This document shows, piece by piece, positions 51,144 to 61,062 of a DNA stretch of 64,000 bases (positions are counted from its first letter, which is position 1; each line of letters starts with the position of its first letter). A model generated the notes under the pieces. The model was not told the DNA's origin. It ran no database searches and saw only the letters and a list, made by a program, of their open reading frames with translations. The DNA comes from Prorocentrum cordatum (taxonomy: Eukaryota; Sar; Dinophyceae; Prorocentrales; Prorocentraceae). The translations under genes were made by a program, and so were the position numbers. Location of the stretch: NCBI GenBank assembly GCA_963575745.1, contig CAUYUJ010017909.1:85001-149000 (forward strand), read 5' to 3'.

Positions 51144-53219
51144 ACGGAGCTTCTTCAGGAGTCGCTCGAGAACGGATTGGTCTGTGTCAGGTTTGCTGGC
51201 AGGTTCCCCCGTCTCTGGAATCAAAGTTTCGGTTGCGCCCTCCCGAAGTCCTCAACACCAGGCCCCAAAGGGAAACGTGTTATACATCTATTTGACCCAC
51301 TTGGAAAGGCGTGGTTGGCTGGGGCTATGCGACGAAACCGACCTCCTCCCCTGGGCCCGTGTGATTATGGTTTCAGCAGGGGGAGGAGGAAGGAGGGTGC
51401 ACTGCTGGTGATTCAGATTATGCAACATCGACTCCGCCTCGCAGGTTTTAGTTCTTCCTGGTCCAACAAGGACCTCAACAATGCTTTCCCGTTTACCTCG
51501 TGGGCACTGTTGGAGCAGGCCAACGACTTGCTGCTTGAGCAAGATGATAGACATTTCGGACTTGACCGTTTTCGCAAGGCTACCATTCGGCTTCCGACGC
51601 GTGATAGGTCTCTTCTTGTGCAACCCAAGTGTGGAGCGCTCATGGGCGATCCTTATGCAGTGGAGTCTTTTGGCAGAGCTTACGAGGTTCCAGTTGATTC
51701 GTGGAGTGTGGAATTGAGAGAGGCCTTTGAAACTAAGGAGCTACTGTATGTAGAGTGCCCGATTGGCGGCATTGGCGAGGTCAACTTAGGCTTAACCAAG
51801 TGCGCGGACGACCTTACCAAACTACATGTGGCTGGAGGTCCAGAGGCTTCCTTGATAGATGCGGGTCTTTCTGAACTATGTGCTGCTAACGATCACTCTA
51901 ACATGTCGCTGGACGGGGCCCTTGCTCGGGGAGGGTGGAGGCAAAACCTATCTAAGCAAACCAACATCGTCTCTCTCGTGGGCTTGGGCTCTGCCGCTGC
52001 CAATCGTTCTCTTCGCTTGCATAATCAAACATTGTTCGCCGGTGGGGCTACTCCGTCTATGAGGGTGCTAGGAGGTCAAATTCATTGTCTGGGATCTATT
52101 TCTGTGGAAGTCTCGAAGCGTTTGGGGGCTCTGCAGACTTCTTTTCATGCTCTTGGGAAGTTTTGGTCGACTCCTGGAGTTGCGTTTCGACTTCGAAGAT
52201 CGGTGCTCTTGGGGATCCAGAATGCTGGCATTCAGAACTTGGAGGCCTTCCTGGTGACCGAGGGTCAGTGTAAGCGTATTGATTCGACTTTCATCAAGTA
52301 CTGTAGGGTAGCCATGCAGGGAGGAGCTAGCCGAGAAGGACCTGACCATCTCAGAACTATGACAAACGAAGATGTGCTTAGACATTGGCGGCTAGTTCCT
52401 TCCTTCTTGGAGTTGCGGGTCAGACGTTTAAATTGGCTGGTGCAGTTCATTCGGTATCCTCAGCGACACGCGCAGATTCTCACTGCTCTTTTTGCCGAGC
52501 TTCCAGTTTACGAACGCAAGCAGTTCGACTACATGGGGCGGCTCACGGCTTATGCGAATCCTTGGGCGAGGCTTTTTTACTCAGACGTTGAGTCTATCTC
52601 TGAGGTGGAGGACGGCGAAGACTTGCTCGCGCGTCTTCAGGGATCGTTCCTGGCGCTGTGGTGGGATAAGGAGCTCGGAGAAGCTTTCTGCAAGCTTGAT
52701 TGTACTGTCCTGCGTCGTCGTCAACACACCGTCGCGATTCCCCCGCCTGAGTTTGTATCTGTTCCTTCGGTTGCTGTGGAAGGGGTTGTCACGGATCAGG
52801 AGGGCGGGCTTAAGTGGGCATGTGGTTTCTGTGTCGTAAATGGGATATCTGGGGAAGAGGTTCCTTGTGGAGAAGTTTTTCCTGATAAAAAGGCTGCCCT
52901 GAACCATCTCCGTTTTCATCATAACTATCGCTCCTTGGGGCATGTACTCTGTAAAACCAACCAGTGCCCGAACTGCGTGGAGATGTTTTCCAGTCTTACT
53001 ACTGCTAGTCGACATCTGGTAGGTGCTCTGAATAGGGGATGCTGTTATTCTGGGGGAGGCCGAACACAGGAACCATTACATGAAGTGGGTGATCTAAGAT
53101 GTTTATTGTGTGATTATCGCGCCTCAGATCTGGAGAATTACCAGATGCATGTCCGTATCTATTTTCCTCGAGCTCTTCGTATCTACGACCGATGCCGTCA
53201 CTGCTACATAGACGAGGAT
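51144..53219 (+). CDS. LINE reverse transcriptase with C-terminal zinc knuckles, fragment
   Basis: Opens TELLQESLENGLVCVRFAGR directly after the TAG. RT landmarks: LPKS..KGKRVIHLFDPLGKA (motif 1), YGFSRGRRKEGALLVIQ (motif 2), KDLNNAF (motif A, catalytic Asp at 51471), GALMGDPYAVESF (motif B, MGD for the usual QG-S/N), CADDL (motif C, catalytic Asp pair at 51807-51812), GGWRQNLSKQTNIV (motif D). The catalytic triad is intact. Downstream are C-x2-C at 52821, then C-x2-C-x12-H at 52965 and 53100, and a last CRHC at 53193 whose His partner is missing because the frame changes character after 53217. The raw frame runs to 53543, but the last 108 codons are Gly/Arg-rich and out of phase with the ORF below. 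Confidence 0.85.
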
Positions 53220-53961
53220 GGCGACGCTGGCGCGCCCAGGCTGGATGGCCAAGATAGGCGATGCGGAGCCCAGCCTGAAGGCGGCCAAGGCAGCAGGCAA
53301 GGGCCCAAGCGCTGGTGGCGCCAGGCCGCAAGGAGCGGCCGCCAAGAAGCAGACGATCGACGAGTTGGTGGTGGTGCTGGCCAAGCTGGTGCTCAGCGAC
53401 GAGGCGGAGCTCATGCTGCTCATCGGCGCCGTCTACGACACCTGGCTGGTGCCGCTCACCTCGCACATGGTAGAACTGATGCTCGAGGAGAACCAGGCCT
53501 TCAACGCCGAGGCCCAGGAAGCGCGCGAGAAGGAGAAGCATGAACACAATAATGGCAACAAAGACTACGTCAAACCGAAGATGGCGGCCCCCTTCTTGCG
53601 TGTGTTCGCTACGATGATCCAGGGCGCGGCGGAGAAGGAAGCGGAGGACATGGAGTTGGCCGCAGCTCGAGTTCCCGCACTGAAGTACTTCGAGGGGGCG
53701 ATTTCGAAGCTCAAGGAGGCCGAGGAGATGTCGGATCTGATCAGGTTCTGCAGGGCGAAGCGCCTGAAAGGCAATAACATGGACGGCGAGGAGCTAGTGA
53801 AGGTGCAGTTCCTCATCTCCCACGAGCACGACCTGGCGAAGCCGACCACCACGGCCATCAGGACCGCGCCGGCCGCCCAGGGGGGTCACAAAACAATTGG
53901 AGGCGCGCCGAGAGGAGTACTCGTACGCGAAGCGCAGAGGCTCTTGGACAGCGTCAAGTAG
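53218..53961 (+). CDS. 247-aa helical, charged protein downstream of the RT; possibly ORF1-like
   Basis: Starts with ATG at 53218 and ends TAG at 53959. Begins MATLARPGWMAKIGDAEPSL, then Ala/Lys-rich linker, KKQTIDELVVVLAKLVLSDE, a long amphipathic region, LIRFCRAKRLKGNN, and ends REAQRLLDSVK. Composition is Ala/Glu/Lys/Leu-rich and more GC-rich than the RT, and it starts exactly where the RT's third zinc knuckle breaks off. I do not recognise a named family. The layout (helical block, short basic block, C-terminal helix) is reminiscent of ORF1-type proteins accompanying dinoflagellate LINEs, stated from memory and unverified. It could also be a captured host CDS. Confidence 0.55.
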   Translation: MATLARPGWMAKIGDAEPSLKAAKAAGKGPSAGGARPQGAAAKKQTIDELVVVLAKLVLSDEAELMLLIGAVYDTWLVPLTSHMVELMLEENQAFNAEAQEAREKEKHEHNNGNKDYVKPKMAAPFLRVFATMIQGAAEKEAEDMELAAARVPALKYFEGAISKLKEAEEMSDLIRFCRAKRLKGNNMDGEELVKVQFLISHEHDLAKPTTTAIRTAPAAQGGHKTIGGAPRGVLVREAQRLLDSVK

Positions 53962-54299
53962 TGGCGCCTGCCTCTCACACAGTACCTGGGCAAGGATCTA
54001 ATGCATTCAGTTGGGCTGGCAGTGAGCGTGTGATGGCACACCTTCGAGCTGGTCATTTGAGTGAGGCCGCTGCAAGGCTTGTGCTCGGTCAGTCGGTCGC
54101 TGAATCTGTGGTGATTTCTCCCAACTTCATTCCTCCTCCTCCTGGTCTTGAGCCTCCTTCTTCTTCGACTCCCACCCCAGTCACTTTTCAGAATGCCCCA
54201 GATGTGGGGCCTGCTGTTGCGCTTCCGTGCCCCTCTAGCCGCCGTGGTGGGGGAGCGGGGAAGGGAAGGGGTAGGGGCGCTTCGAGAGGCAGGGCCTGA
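53961..54299 (+). CDS. Pro-rich/Gly-Arg tail ORF, possible 3' continuation of the LINE frame
   Basis: Same phase as the RT. Reading is open from at least 53905 (NNWRRAERSTRTRSAEALGQ) through HTVPGQGSNAFSWAGSERVM, FIPPPPGLEPPSSSTPTPVT, to GGGAGKGRGRGASRGRA and TGA. There is no ATG at the start; the listed start is a GTG, so it is probably not an independent gene. It may be the C-terminus of the LINE protein resumed after the inserted ORF, or a frameshifted extension of that ORF. The RG-rich end resembles nucleic-acid-binding tails. Confidence 0.4.
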   Translation: MAPASHTVPGQGSNAFSWAGSERVMAHLRAGHLSEAAARLVLGQSVAESVVISPNFIPPPPGLEPPSSSTPTPVTFQNAPDVGPAVALPCPSSRRGGGAGKGRGRGASRGRA

Positions 54300-54602
54300 G
54301 CTAGGGGATGCCGTGTGGGGCCCCTTGGCTCTTGTTCTGCTCCTCGAGGGGCCTTGGCTCCTTCTCGGGTCGGTTGGGTGCCCTCTCTCAGGCAAGTCGT
54401 TTCCTCCCTGAGGGTGGTGCCAAAGGCGGCAGCCGCAGGCTGCGCGCCGAAGGGCACGCCGTCGGACTGTGCCAGCCCGCACTCGCGGCGCTGGCCCGCA
54501 CGCGGGCGTGTTGCAAGGCCTGGCAGACGCCAGCACCTAGGCGCCCTCGGCTTTCGAGTTCGACGGATCGTGAGGCGCCCCAGGGTTATTGCTATTGCTA
54601 TT

Positions 54603-54852
54603 GCTCCTCCTCCTCCTCCTCCTCCTCCTCCTCCTCTTCCTCCTCCCCCTCCTCCTCCTCCTCCTACTCCTCCTCCTCCCTCCTCCTCCTCCTCCTCCTC
54701 CTCCCCTCCTCCTACTCCTCCTCCTCCTCCTCCTCCTCCTTCTCCTCCTCCTCCTCCTCCTCCTCCTCCTCCTCCTCCTCCTCCTCTCCTCCTCCCCCTC
54801 CTCCTCCTCCTCCCCTCCTCCTCCTCCTCCCCCTCCTCCTCCTCCTCCACAG
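54603..54852. repeat. (CTC)n tract
   Basis: CCT/CTC triplets with TACTCC interruptions, preceded by TATTGCTATTGC. Frames up to 357 codons that cross it are artefacts. Confidence 0.95.
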
Positions 54853-54974
54853 GGGGCAGGCGGGCCCGCGGGGGGACGAGATCCTCGGGCGGTATCTGGA
54901 CGCCGCCCAGCCGCCGTGGCCGGACGACTTCGCGGCGATGCAAGCCGCTCACGGGCGATCAGGGAGCGTACCTC

Positions 54975-55219
54975 CCTCCTCCTCCTCCTCCTCCTCCTTT
55001 TCTCTTCCTCCTCCCCTCCTCCTCCTCCTCCTCCTCCTCTTCCTCCTCCTCCTCCTCTCCTCCTCCTCCTCCTCCCTCCTCCCCTCCCCCTCCTCCCCCC
55101 TCCCCCTCCTCCTCCTCCCCCTCCCTCCTCCCCCTCCTCCTCCCCTCCTCCTCCTCCTCCTCCTCCTCCTCCTCCTCCTCCTCCTCCTCCTCCTCCTCCT
55201 CCTCCTCCTCCTCCTCCCC
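54975..55219. repeat. (CTC)n tract
   Basis: Second CTC tract. The spacer 54853-54974 is unique GC-rich sequence. Confidence 0.95.
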
Positions 55220-56022
55220 GGGCTCGGGAAAGAGGCAGCGGCATGAGCATTTTTTTTTCTCCGTCGGCGGCGAGGCAGAGGCAGTCCGCTCCAGCGTGTG
55301 GCTGTTCGGGGCAGCCGAGAGGCTGACTGTTTGGCGTGCAAGAGGGAGGGGAAAGACGAGGGCGGCCGAAGGGGGTGGCGGACGGTAAAAGCGCTCAGAC
55401 GGGGAAGAGTTCCGTGTAGAGCAAGGCAGCGGCATGAACACGCGAGACTGTCATTCTTTGGGCTGTGGCAACAGTCGTTTTGCATGGAGTGGGCGGGAGT
55501 GGTCGTGGCGAGGCCCGGAAGGAAATCTGGGCTTCATGTAAGTCGGGACTTGCTTGCGCGCCCTGTTTGGCCCAGCGCCGTTTGAAAAGTCGAACGGGGG
55601 GAGACGTGGTGCGAAGTGCCTTGCAAGCGGACCTGCTCGAGCCCAAAGCCAAACGGCACACTTTTTCGGAGGTCCACGCGGATTGCCTGGACCAGCGCAG
55701 GACGCCCATGGCCGCGCGCCTCCAGCGCCTCCCCTCCGGCGCGAGGGACTTGCGGAGGGCCAGCCGAGATGCCTCAGACATTGGCGGCTCTCTTGGCCGC
55801 GATCCTGTCAAAAGCGGTCCCCAGACCCCTCCCGGGGCCCCTCCTGGCTCGGCCGCGCACGCGCACGGGGCAGGGGGGCAGGGTGGCAGGCTTCTGCGCA
55901 GCACCCCTGCTTCTTCGAAGGCGCGGGCCTCGTCCACAAATGCACGGCCGGCGCCCTCTAAAAAACAGCCTCCTGAGAAGCCTCCCCCCCCTGCCCCCAT
56001 GTCCGCGCCGCCAACAGGCCCC
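55220..56022. other. Unassigned GC-rich stretch
   Basis: The minus-strand frame from 57296 down to 55395 (633 codons) covers it, but it also crosses a CTC tract and an intron-like region and shows no family motif, so no gene is called. Confidence 0.35.
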
Positions 56023-56178
56023 CTCCTCCTCCTCCTCCTCCTCCTCCTCCTCCTCCTCCTCCTCCTCCTCCTCCTCCTCCTCCTCCTCCCTCCTCCCTCC
56101 TCCCTCCTCCCTCCTCCCCCCTCCCTCCTCCCTCCTCCCTGCTCCCTCCTCCCTGCTCCCTCCTCCCTCCTCCCTCGC
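56023..56178. repeat. (CTC)n grading to (CTCCCTC)n
   Basis: CTC triplets to 56090, then 7-bp CTCCCTC units and TGCTCCC variants to 56175. Confidence 0.95.
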
Positions 56179-56535
56179 GCCGATTTCCTGGGGCGGGTCT
56201 GGTCGGGGCGGCGAGAGGCCCCCAGGAGGCCCAGAGAGGGCGAGGCACGTCGGGGAGGGCCGCCGTTGTCTCGAGTGGTCCTCTTCCAGTGATTGTTCGC
56301 CGCGTCCTTCCAGAGGGCGCGCATCACTTCGTCAAGGTGATCCTTCGCGCTGGGGTGGGGCAGCGCCTTGAGGCGCGCCGGTGCTCCTCTGAACCTCGTC
56401 CTAGCCCCCTCCTTGGCCACCTTCCGCGCGTAGTCCAGCAGCGCGCCCTCTACTAGCGGCGCCAAGTTCTTGTCGAAGATGCCCCTCAAGTGGCAGCCGG
56501 ACTGCAAAAAAAAGAGAAGGATTGCAACCCCCCCC

Positions 56536-56551
56536 CCCCCAAAAAAAAACA
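56536..56551. repeat. C-run next to A-run
   Basis: C14-type and A9-type homopolymers between GATTGCAA and CAGCATAAG. The surrounding 56179-56600 is otherwise unassigned. Confidence 0.6.
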
Positions 56552-56599
56552 GCATAAGAACAAACAAAAAACACCCTTTTTGCCATCCTTGGTTTGCAA

Positions 56600-56925
56600 T
56601 CCTTTGTATGCAATCCCTAGTACAGCCATGACTCCGTTCAAGGGGTTGGTGATTGGGCCCCGGAGTTCCAAACATAGACTGAAATTTGGGAACCCCCAAA
56701 CCGGGTGGTGAGATACCAGGTGGCGACCTGGAATCCCCAAAAAGGTCACCGCTGGGTTTGGGGACGCGGGGCCACCACCAGGTTTTGTGACTCCTGGACC
56801 CACCAGTGTCCGGGACATCCTCGGAAAACCGCACGAGTCCCCAAACCGGGTGGTGACACCAAATCGCCCGAGGCTCACCGCCAGGTGTTGTCACCACCAC
56901 GTTTGGGGACTGCCAAGAAATCCCT
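56600..56925. repeat. Degenerate CCCCAAACCGGGTGGTGA repeats
   Basis: CCCCCAAACCGGGTGGTGAG (56692) and GTCCCCAAACCGGGTGGTGA (56835) plus weaker AAAAAGGTCACCGC and CACCACCAGGTTTTGTGA units on both strands. Confidence 0.6.
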
Positions 56926-56929
56926 ACAC

Positions 56930-57062
56930 CATGTCTGCCGCAGCTGGCGTGTTTCGGATGACGGCAGGTCCGGTCAGTGGCACGGGGCGGGGGGGGCCCC
57001 CCCCGGTCTTCATGGAACCGGGTCCCACTGAACCGAGTCCTGCCAACGCCCGACCTGTAGAA
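56930..57062. repeat. Dispersed repeat with GATGACGGCAGGTCCGG core, copy 3
   Basis: CATGTCTGCCGCAGCTGGCG..GGATGACGGCAGGTCCGG..GGGTCCCACTGAACC..TCCTGCCAACGCCC parallels 8893-9025. Confidence 0.6.
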
Positions 57063-57184
57063 CGCTGACTCTGCGGCTGCCGCTGCGTCTGCTGCCGCCG
57101 CGTGCTTCTGCTGCCGCCGCCGGTGTCCCTGTTGCTCTGCTTCGTCAGACACGCCGCCCGTGATGACGAACAGATTGCGGGAGC

Positions 57185-57350
57185 GGTGAAGAAAAACACA
57201 CTGCGTGAACTTGACACAGTTTGGGAGCCCCGCGCGAATTTCTGGAATCGGCGCTGGGTCCCACGCGTCAGGGAGGGGAGTCCACTGCCGATCCAAGAGA
57301 TCCTCGTGGAGATCGGGCAGTTGTTGTTTGTGCTGTTCTTCTTCCTCCTC
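57185..57350. mobile_element. MITE-F, copy 4, abutting an exon-like frame
   Basis: GTGAAGAAAAACACAC..GGGAGCCCCGCGCGAATTTC on the left; GATCCAAGAGATCC..GTTGTTTGTGCTGTTCTTCT on the right. The right end runs into TTCCTCCTCCAG, a strong splice-acceptor context, at 57353. The left edge is GCG-GTGAAG, a possible donor. Confidence 0.6.
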
Positions 57351-57353
57351 CAG

Positions 57354-57739
57354 AAGGCAAGCGCACGTTTGACCCGTATCGCAGTTTTCGGATCTGGAGG
57401 CCGTTTACGGGGCCCAAGTCCGTCACACATTTGTCCGTGATGGCACGATTGGCCCACATGGACCCCTGGAGGTGCCCGGGGACAGATGTGGAGCTCATTC
57501 CATCGGGCATATCCATGGCCACGCACTCGCGGTTTGACCAACGAGGCGCGATCCCATGGAGTCGCGATCCCACGGGATGGGTGCGTTCTGTCGTGGGGAA
57601 CCTGCGCAGAGGCGCCCTGCATCCACAGGGTCGTGACCCGGAGAGACTGGACCGCGAGGTCGCGGATGCGGAAGTGGATTTGGACACACGCTTTTTCGTC
57701 AGCGGCGAGGCGGCGAAATCCGCTCCAGCGAGCAGCTAG
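57354..57739 (+). CDS. Candidate terminal exon of an unknown host protein
   Basis: After TTCTTCTTCCTCCTCCAG the frame reads GKRTFDPYRSFRIWRPFTGP, KSVTHLSVMARLAHMDPWRC, PGTDVELIPSGISMATHSRF and so on to ERLDREVADAEVDLDTRFFV, ending TAG at 57737. About 128 codons, with balanced amino acid use and no simple repeats, unlike every neighbouring frame. No family recognised. The open frame extends upstream through the MITE, but that part is nucleotide repeat, so the acceptor at 57353 is the likely exon start. An upstream exon in matching phase was not found. Could be a gene fragment. Confidence 0.4.
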
Positions 57740-57844
57740 GTAGGGGCACTAACTAGCGAATTGGCCGGCGTGCAAAGAGGGAGGGGGACGATCTGGATAC
57801 ACATGTATAGATATATACACATGTTTGGATACGTAGCGCCCTTC

Positions 57845-57960
57845 AGTTGTGAGTGCAGGGTGGGGGCGGGCGCAGGGTGGGTCGCGGGTGGGTCAGGGGT
57901 GGGTCGCGAGTTGGGTCTCGGGGTCGGTCACGGGTGGGTCGCGGGCGGGTCGCTGGCGAG
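57845..57960. repeat. GGGTGGGTCGCG minisatellite
   Basis: About nine G-rich units of 10-13 bp (GGTGGGTCGCGGGTGGGTCA). 57740-57844 and 57961-58210 hold no recognised gene. Confidence 0.8.
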
Positions 57961-58211
57961 GACGACGACAGCAGCAACAGCGCAACAACAGCAATTCGCA
58001 CCGCGGAACCCCTCGTCAGCCATGCGCCAAGGGACAGTGATTGATCGTTCGGCCCCCTCACTCTGATCTATCCTGTCCGTGAATGCTCCTGTTCCCGCCC
58101 ATGACCATGCTTCTCAGACGAAGAAAGTTGTCCCGGCGGAGGCTGCGCGACGCTGTCCGATTCTCGCCCGCGCAAAGGGCCTTTTGCTTGCCTGACTGCG
58201 CCCCTCTCTTT

Positions 58212-58366
58212 AAGTCGGGCCTGTCCCCCTACAGGAGGAATATTCAGCGATAGTAAAAAATGGTCAGGGGACGATTTGTTTTACATTTTTTTTGATATGT
58301 TTAAGCATTTCCTGACTATTATCGATTCTCCTTCCAAAGTCCGCCTGTAGGAGGACATGCCCGACC
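58212..58366. mobile_element. MITE-A, well-preserved copy (155 bp)
   Basis: AAGTCGGGCCTGTCCCCCTA-CAGGAGGAATATT left; AGTCCGCCTGTAGGAGGACA-TGCCCGACCT right. AT-rich interior with ATGGTCAGGGGACGATTTG. Confidence 0.85.
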
Positions 58367-58631
58367 TAACCCTTTCTGCCCGCAGGCGAGAGCCGCCAGG
58401 ACGCTGCCGACACCCTGCAGAGGCGGCTAGAGAGCGGCTTCCTCCGCGAGGTGGCATACCACCGCAGGCAGTTGAGCGGTGGGACCCTCGTGCTCGTGAC
58501 CGGCGACGTGCAGGGAGCTGGCTTCGTCTGCGGCGTCGGCTTCTCCTCGTCGGAGGCTCGGGCAGCGTCGGGCGATGAGAACTGTGCGCGTACACCGATC
58601 CTGGCCAGGCCCATCCTGGAAGGCACCCCAA

Positions 58632-58740
58632 GCCTCCTCCTCCCTCCTCCTCCTCCTTCTCCTCCTCCTCCTCCTCCTCCCCCTCCTCCTCCCCCTCCTC
58701 CTCCCCCTCCTCCTCCTCCTCCCCCTCCTCCTCCCCCTCG
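58632..58740. repeat. (CTC)n / (CCCCTCCTC)n tract
   Basis: CTC triplets with regular CCCCT insertions. 58741-59040 is unique, no gene recognised. Confidence 0.95.
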
Positions 58741-59041
58741 GGGGCAGTCTCGTGTCTCGTGCACCCTTGAGATCGACAAGCCGAGTATACAGTGATGCCT
58801 TCAATGCGTTTGGCCTCTTGGCTCACTGGGCTGTGTGGTCACCGCAACTTTCCATGAGATCCGACTTTGCGAAACACTTACAACGTCGCGAGACATCATT
58901 ACCAGAACCCTAGACTCATTTTTTTCTGCTGCATTTTCCAACCCGGGTCGATATTTGATGTTCCTAGGCTGGAGATTGGTCCAAAACGCCCAAAGTGAGA
59001 CGATTGCAACGCCCGGATCTAAGAGTTTGCGGTTTTTGCAT

Positions 59042-59042
59042 G

Positions 59043-59091
<49 letters not shown>

Positions 59092-59165
59092 GCTATTGTT
59101 GTTGCTGTTATTATTGATGTTGTTTTGTTGTTTTTGTTATTGTTTTTGTTTTTGTTGTTGTTGTG

Positions 59166-59219
<54 letters not shown>

Positions 59220-59266
59220 CTTGTTGTTGTTGTCGTGGTTGTGGTTGTGGTTGTGGTTGTGGTTGA
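59042..59266. repeat. (TTG)n tract, long and interrupted
   Basis: TTG triplets with ATT, TTT and GTGG interruptions, leading into the TTG-unit. Confidence 0.9.
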
Positions 59267-60027
59267 ACATTATTATTTCTAAAGAATAATTATTGTTGGG
59301 ACCCCTGGTGCATGGCCCCCCCGCCGCGCCTAGGCCGCAGCCTCATTTTCATCATTTTCGTGAGGAAGTCTCAGGCAAAACGGGTTGGTCCGGATCCGGT
59401 TGTGTTGTTACGATCGGTTTTCCCTTGCAAAAAATAAGCTAAAGTGGACATTTCTTGTTCTAACATAACCAAACTTCAAGAATCCCTTGCAAAAAATAAG
59501 GTAAAGTGGACATTCGCGCGCGCAAGACGAAATCCTTCCAAAAGCTTAGTGTTCGGAGCGATTTTAACATAAAAACATCAAAAAACCAATGGTTTTTCAA
59601 CAAAAAATTGTCAAAATCTCATCCCGCGCGCTCTTGCGGATTCGTAGGAAACCCAACACTTTTTAAACATTTCTGTCAAACGGGCTTTTGCGAGCAACTT
59701 TTTCGAACTTCTGCAACAACGGTTGCGCACCTGCCAGGGCCATCATCCCTGTCAAATAATACCATGCGGGACACATTCGTTTTTTCTTCGCGCGCGCACG
59801 CCGTCGTCGTCGGCCGCGGGGCCCTGAATAGTAGCCACGGTCGTCCGCATGCCACGAAGTGAAGTGTCCGAACGTCATAGGGCGGGAAGCTGGGTGTGGG
59901 TGGTGGCGAAGAGTCGTTTGGAAATTTGGTAGAGCTTGAACCGGCCCCCCCACAAAGTGGGGGTATTGCCCGCCTCCTATGAAAACCCTGGCACTGGTGA
60001 GAACGGTGTGTCCCCACGTGCTAGTAA
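59267..60027 (+). repeat. TTG-unit (single)
   Basis: Same order as the tandem units at 39.3-43.3 kb. Ends GAACGGTGTGTCCCCACGTG-CTAGTAATTG like the unit at 40141. Confidence 0.85.
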
Positions 60028-60357
60028 TTGTTATTATTGTTGTTGTTGTTGTTGCTGTTGTTGTTGCTGTTGTTGAATTCTCATTTCTGAAGAATACTTA
60101 TTGTTGATCCCCCCTCACCGGTGCATGCTGTTTTTTCTCAATCAAAGTGTGCCCCTCGCCGCTCGCACCCTGTTTTTGGACAGGGAGAGTCTTCCTGCTC
60201 AAACTAGCCCCCAGGCCCCCGGCTTACAACAACAACGGCTCCCGCCTGAGACTTCTTCGCAATTTAGCCAGGACCCCCGCTCCCGCCCGAGAATTCTTCG
60301 CATTTTATTCAGGAATCGCGCTCTCGCGTGGGACTTCCTAACAATTCTCTACGCTTC
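60028..60357. repeat. Block B, first part
   Basis: A short TTG tract, then TCTCATTTCTGAAGAATACT..GATCCCCCCTCACCGGTGCA and units of CTCCCGCCTGAGACTTC-TTCGCAATTTA, as at 38291-38560. Confidence 0.7.
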
Positions 60358-60549
60358 GCGTATCCCCACCAGCCCATCTCAAAATAGCAACTCTAGCGAA
60401 GCATACCGACAGTCGTGTTTTTCAGGCGTGTTGCCGCCTGCCCCCGCATATCTCCCCTGTTCCTCCTTCCTCCCGCCTCCTTGTACATCCTCCTTGTGGG
60501 GGGAGCGGGAGAAGGACGAGGCGGAGCAGGGAGAGAAAGCGCGCCTCGT

Positions 60550-61062
60550 GGTTTGAGTCGTTTGTGGTTTCTCGTCCTGGTGTGAGTCGTTCGGGCCCTG
60601 CTTCCTGGTGTGAGTCGTTCGGGCTTTTCGTGGTGTGAGTCGTTCGGGCTCTTCGTCCTGGTGTGAGTCGTTCGGGCTTCTCGTGGTGTGAGTTGTTCGG
60701 GCCCCTCGTCCTGGTGTGAGTCGTTCGGGCCCCTCCTCCTGGTGTGACTCGTTCGGGCTCCTCGTGGTGTGAGTCGTTCGGGGCCCTCGTCGTGGTGTGA
60801 GTCGTTCGGGCTCCTCGTGGTGGCTTGTATGAGCGCTGCCCCTCCTCCTGGTGTGACTCGTTCGGGCTCCTCGTGGTGTGAGTCGTTCGAGGCCCGCGTC
60901 GTGGTGTGAGTCGTTCGGGCTCCTCGTGGTGTGAGTCGTTCGGGCCCTTCGTCCTGGTGTAAGTCGTTCGGGAACCTCCTTGTGGTGTGAGTCGTTCGGG
61001 CTCTTCGTGGTGTGAGTCGTTCGGGCCCCTCGCCCTGGTGTGAGTCGTTCGGGCTCCTCGTG
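60550..61062. repeat. 27-28 bp minisatellite GTGTGAGTCGTTCGGGCTCC
   Basis: About twenty units alternating CTCGTGGTGTGAGTCGTTCG and CTCGTCCTGGTGTGAGTCG. Minus-strand frames up to 298 codons (GARTTHTRARGPNDSHHEEP-like) are repeat-born. Confidence 0.9.

Larger units (their letters stand above)
49446..53219 (+). pseudogene. LINE-type retrotransposon ORF2: endonuclease + reverse transcriptase, two in-frame stops
   Basis: One reading frame runs about 1,257 codons with only two stops: TAA at 50670 (codon 409) and TAG at 51141 (codon 566). Translation stays sensible across both, so they are decay rather than gene ends. Order: EEP-type endonuclease (codons 1-285), linker, reverse transcriptase (about 560-830), then a C-terminal region with CX2C-X12-H zinc knuckles. 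Such proteins nick target DNA and copy the element's RNA at the nick (target-primed reverse transcription, known for the class). The ATG at 49446 is chosen because MKLRFLHWN starts the domain; a TTG lies upstream in frame. No 5' promoter, poly-A tail or target duplication was found. Dinoflagellates use the standard code, so stop reassignment is unlikely. Confidence 0.85.

Noticed and set aside
55395-57296. 633-aa minus-strand frame
   Set aside because: Crosses a CTC tract and two dispersed repeats, has no recognisable domain, and opposes the better plus-strand exon candidate.
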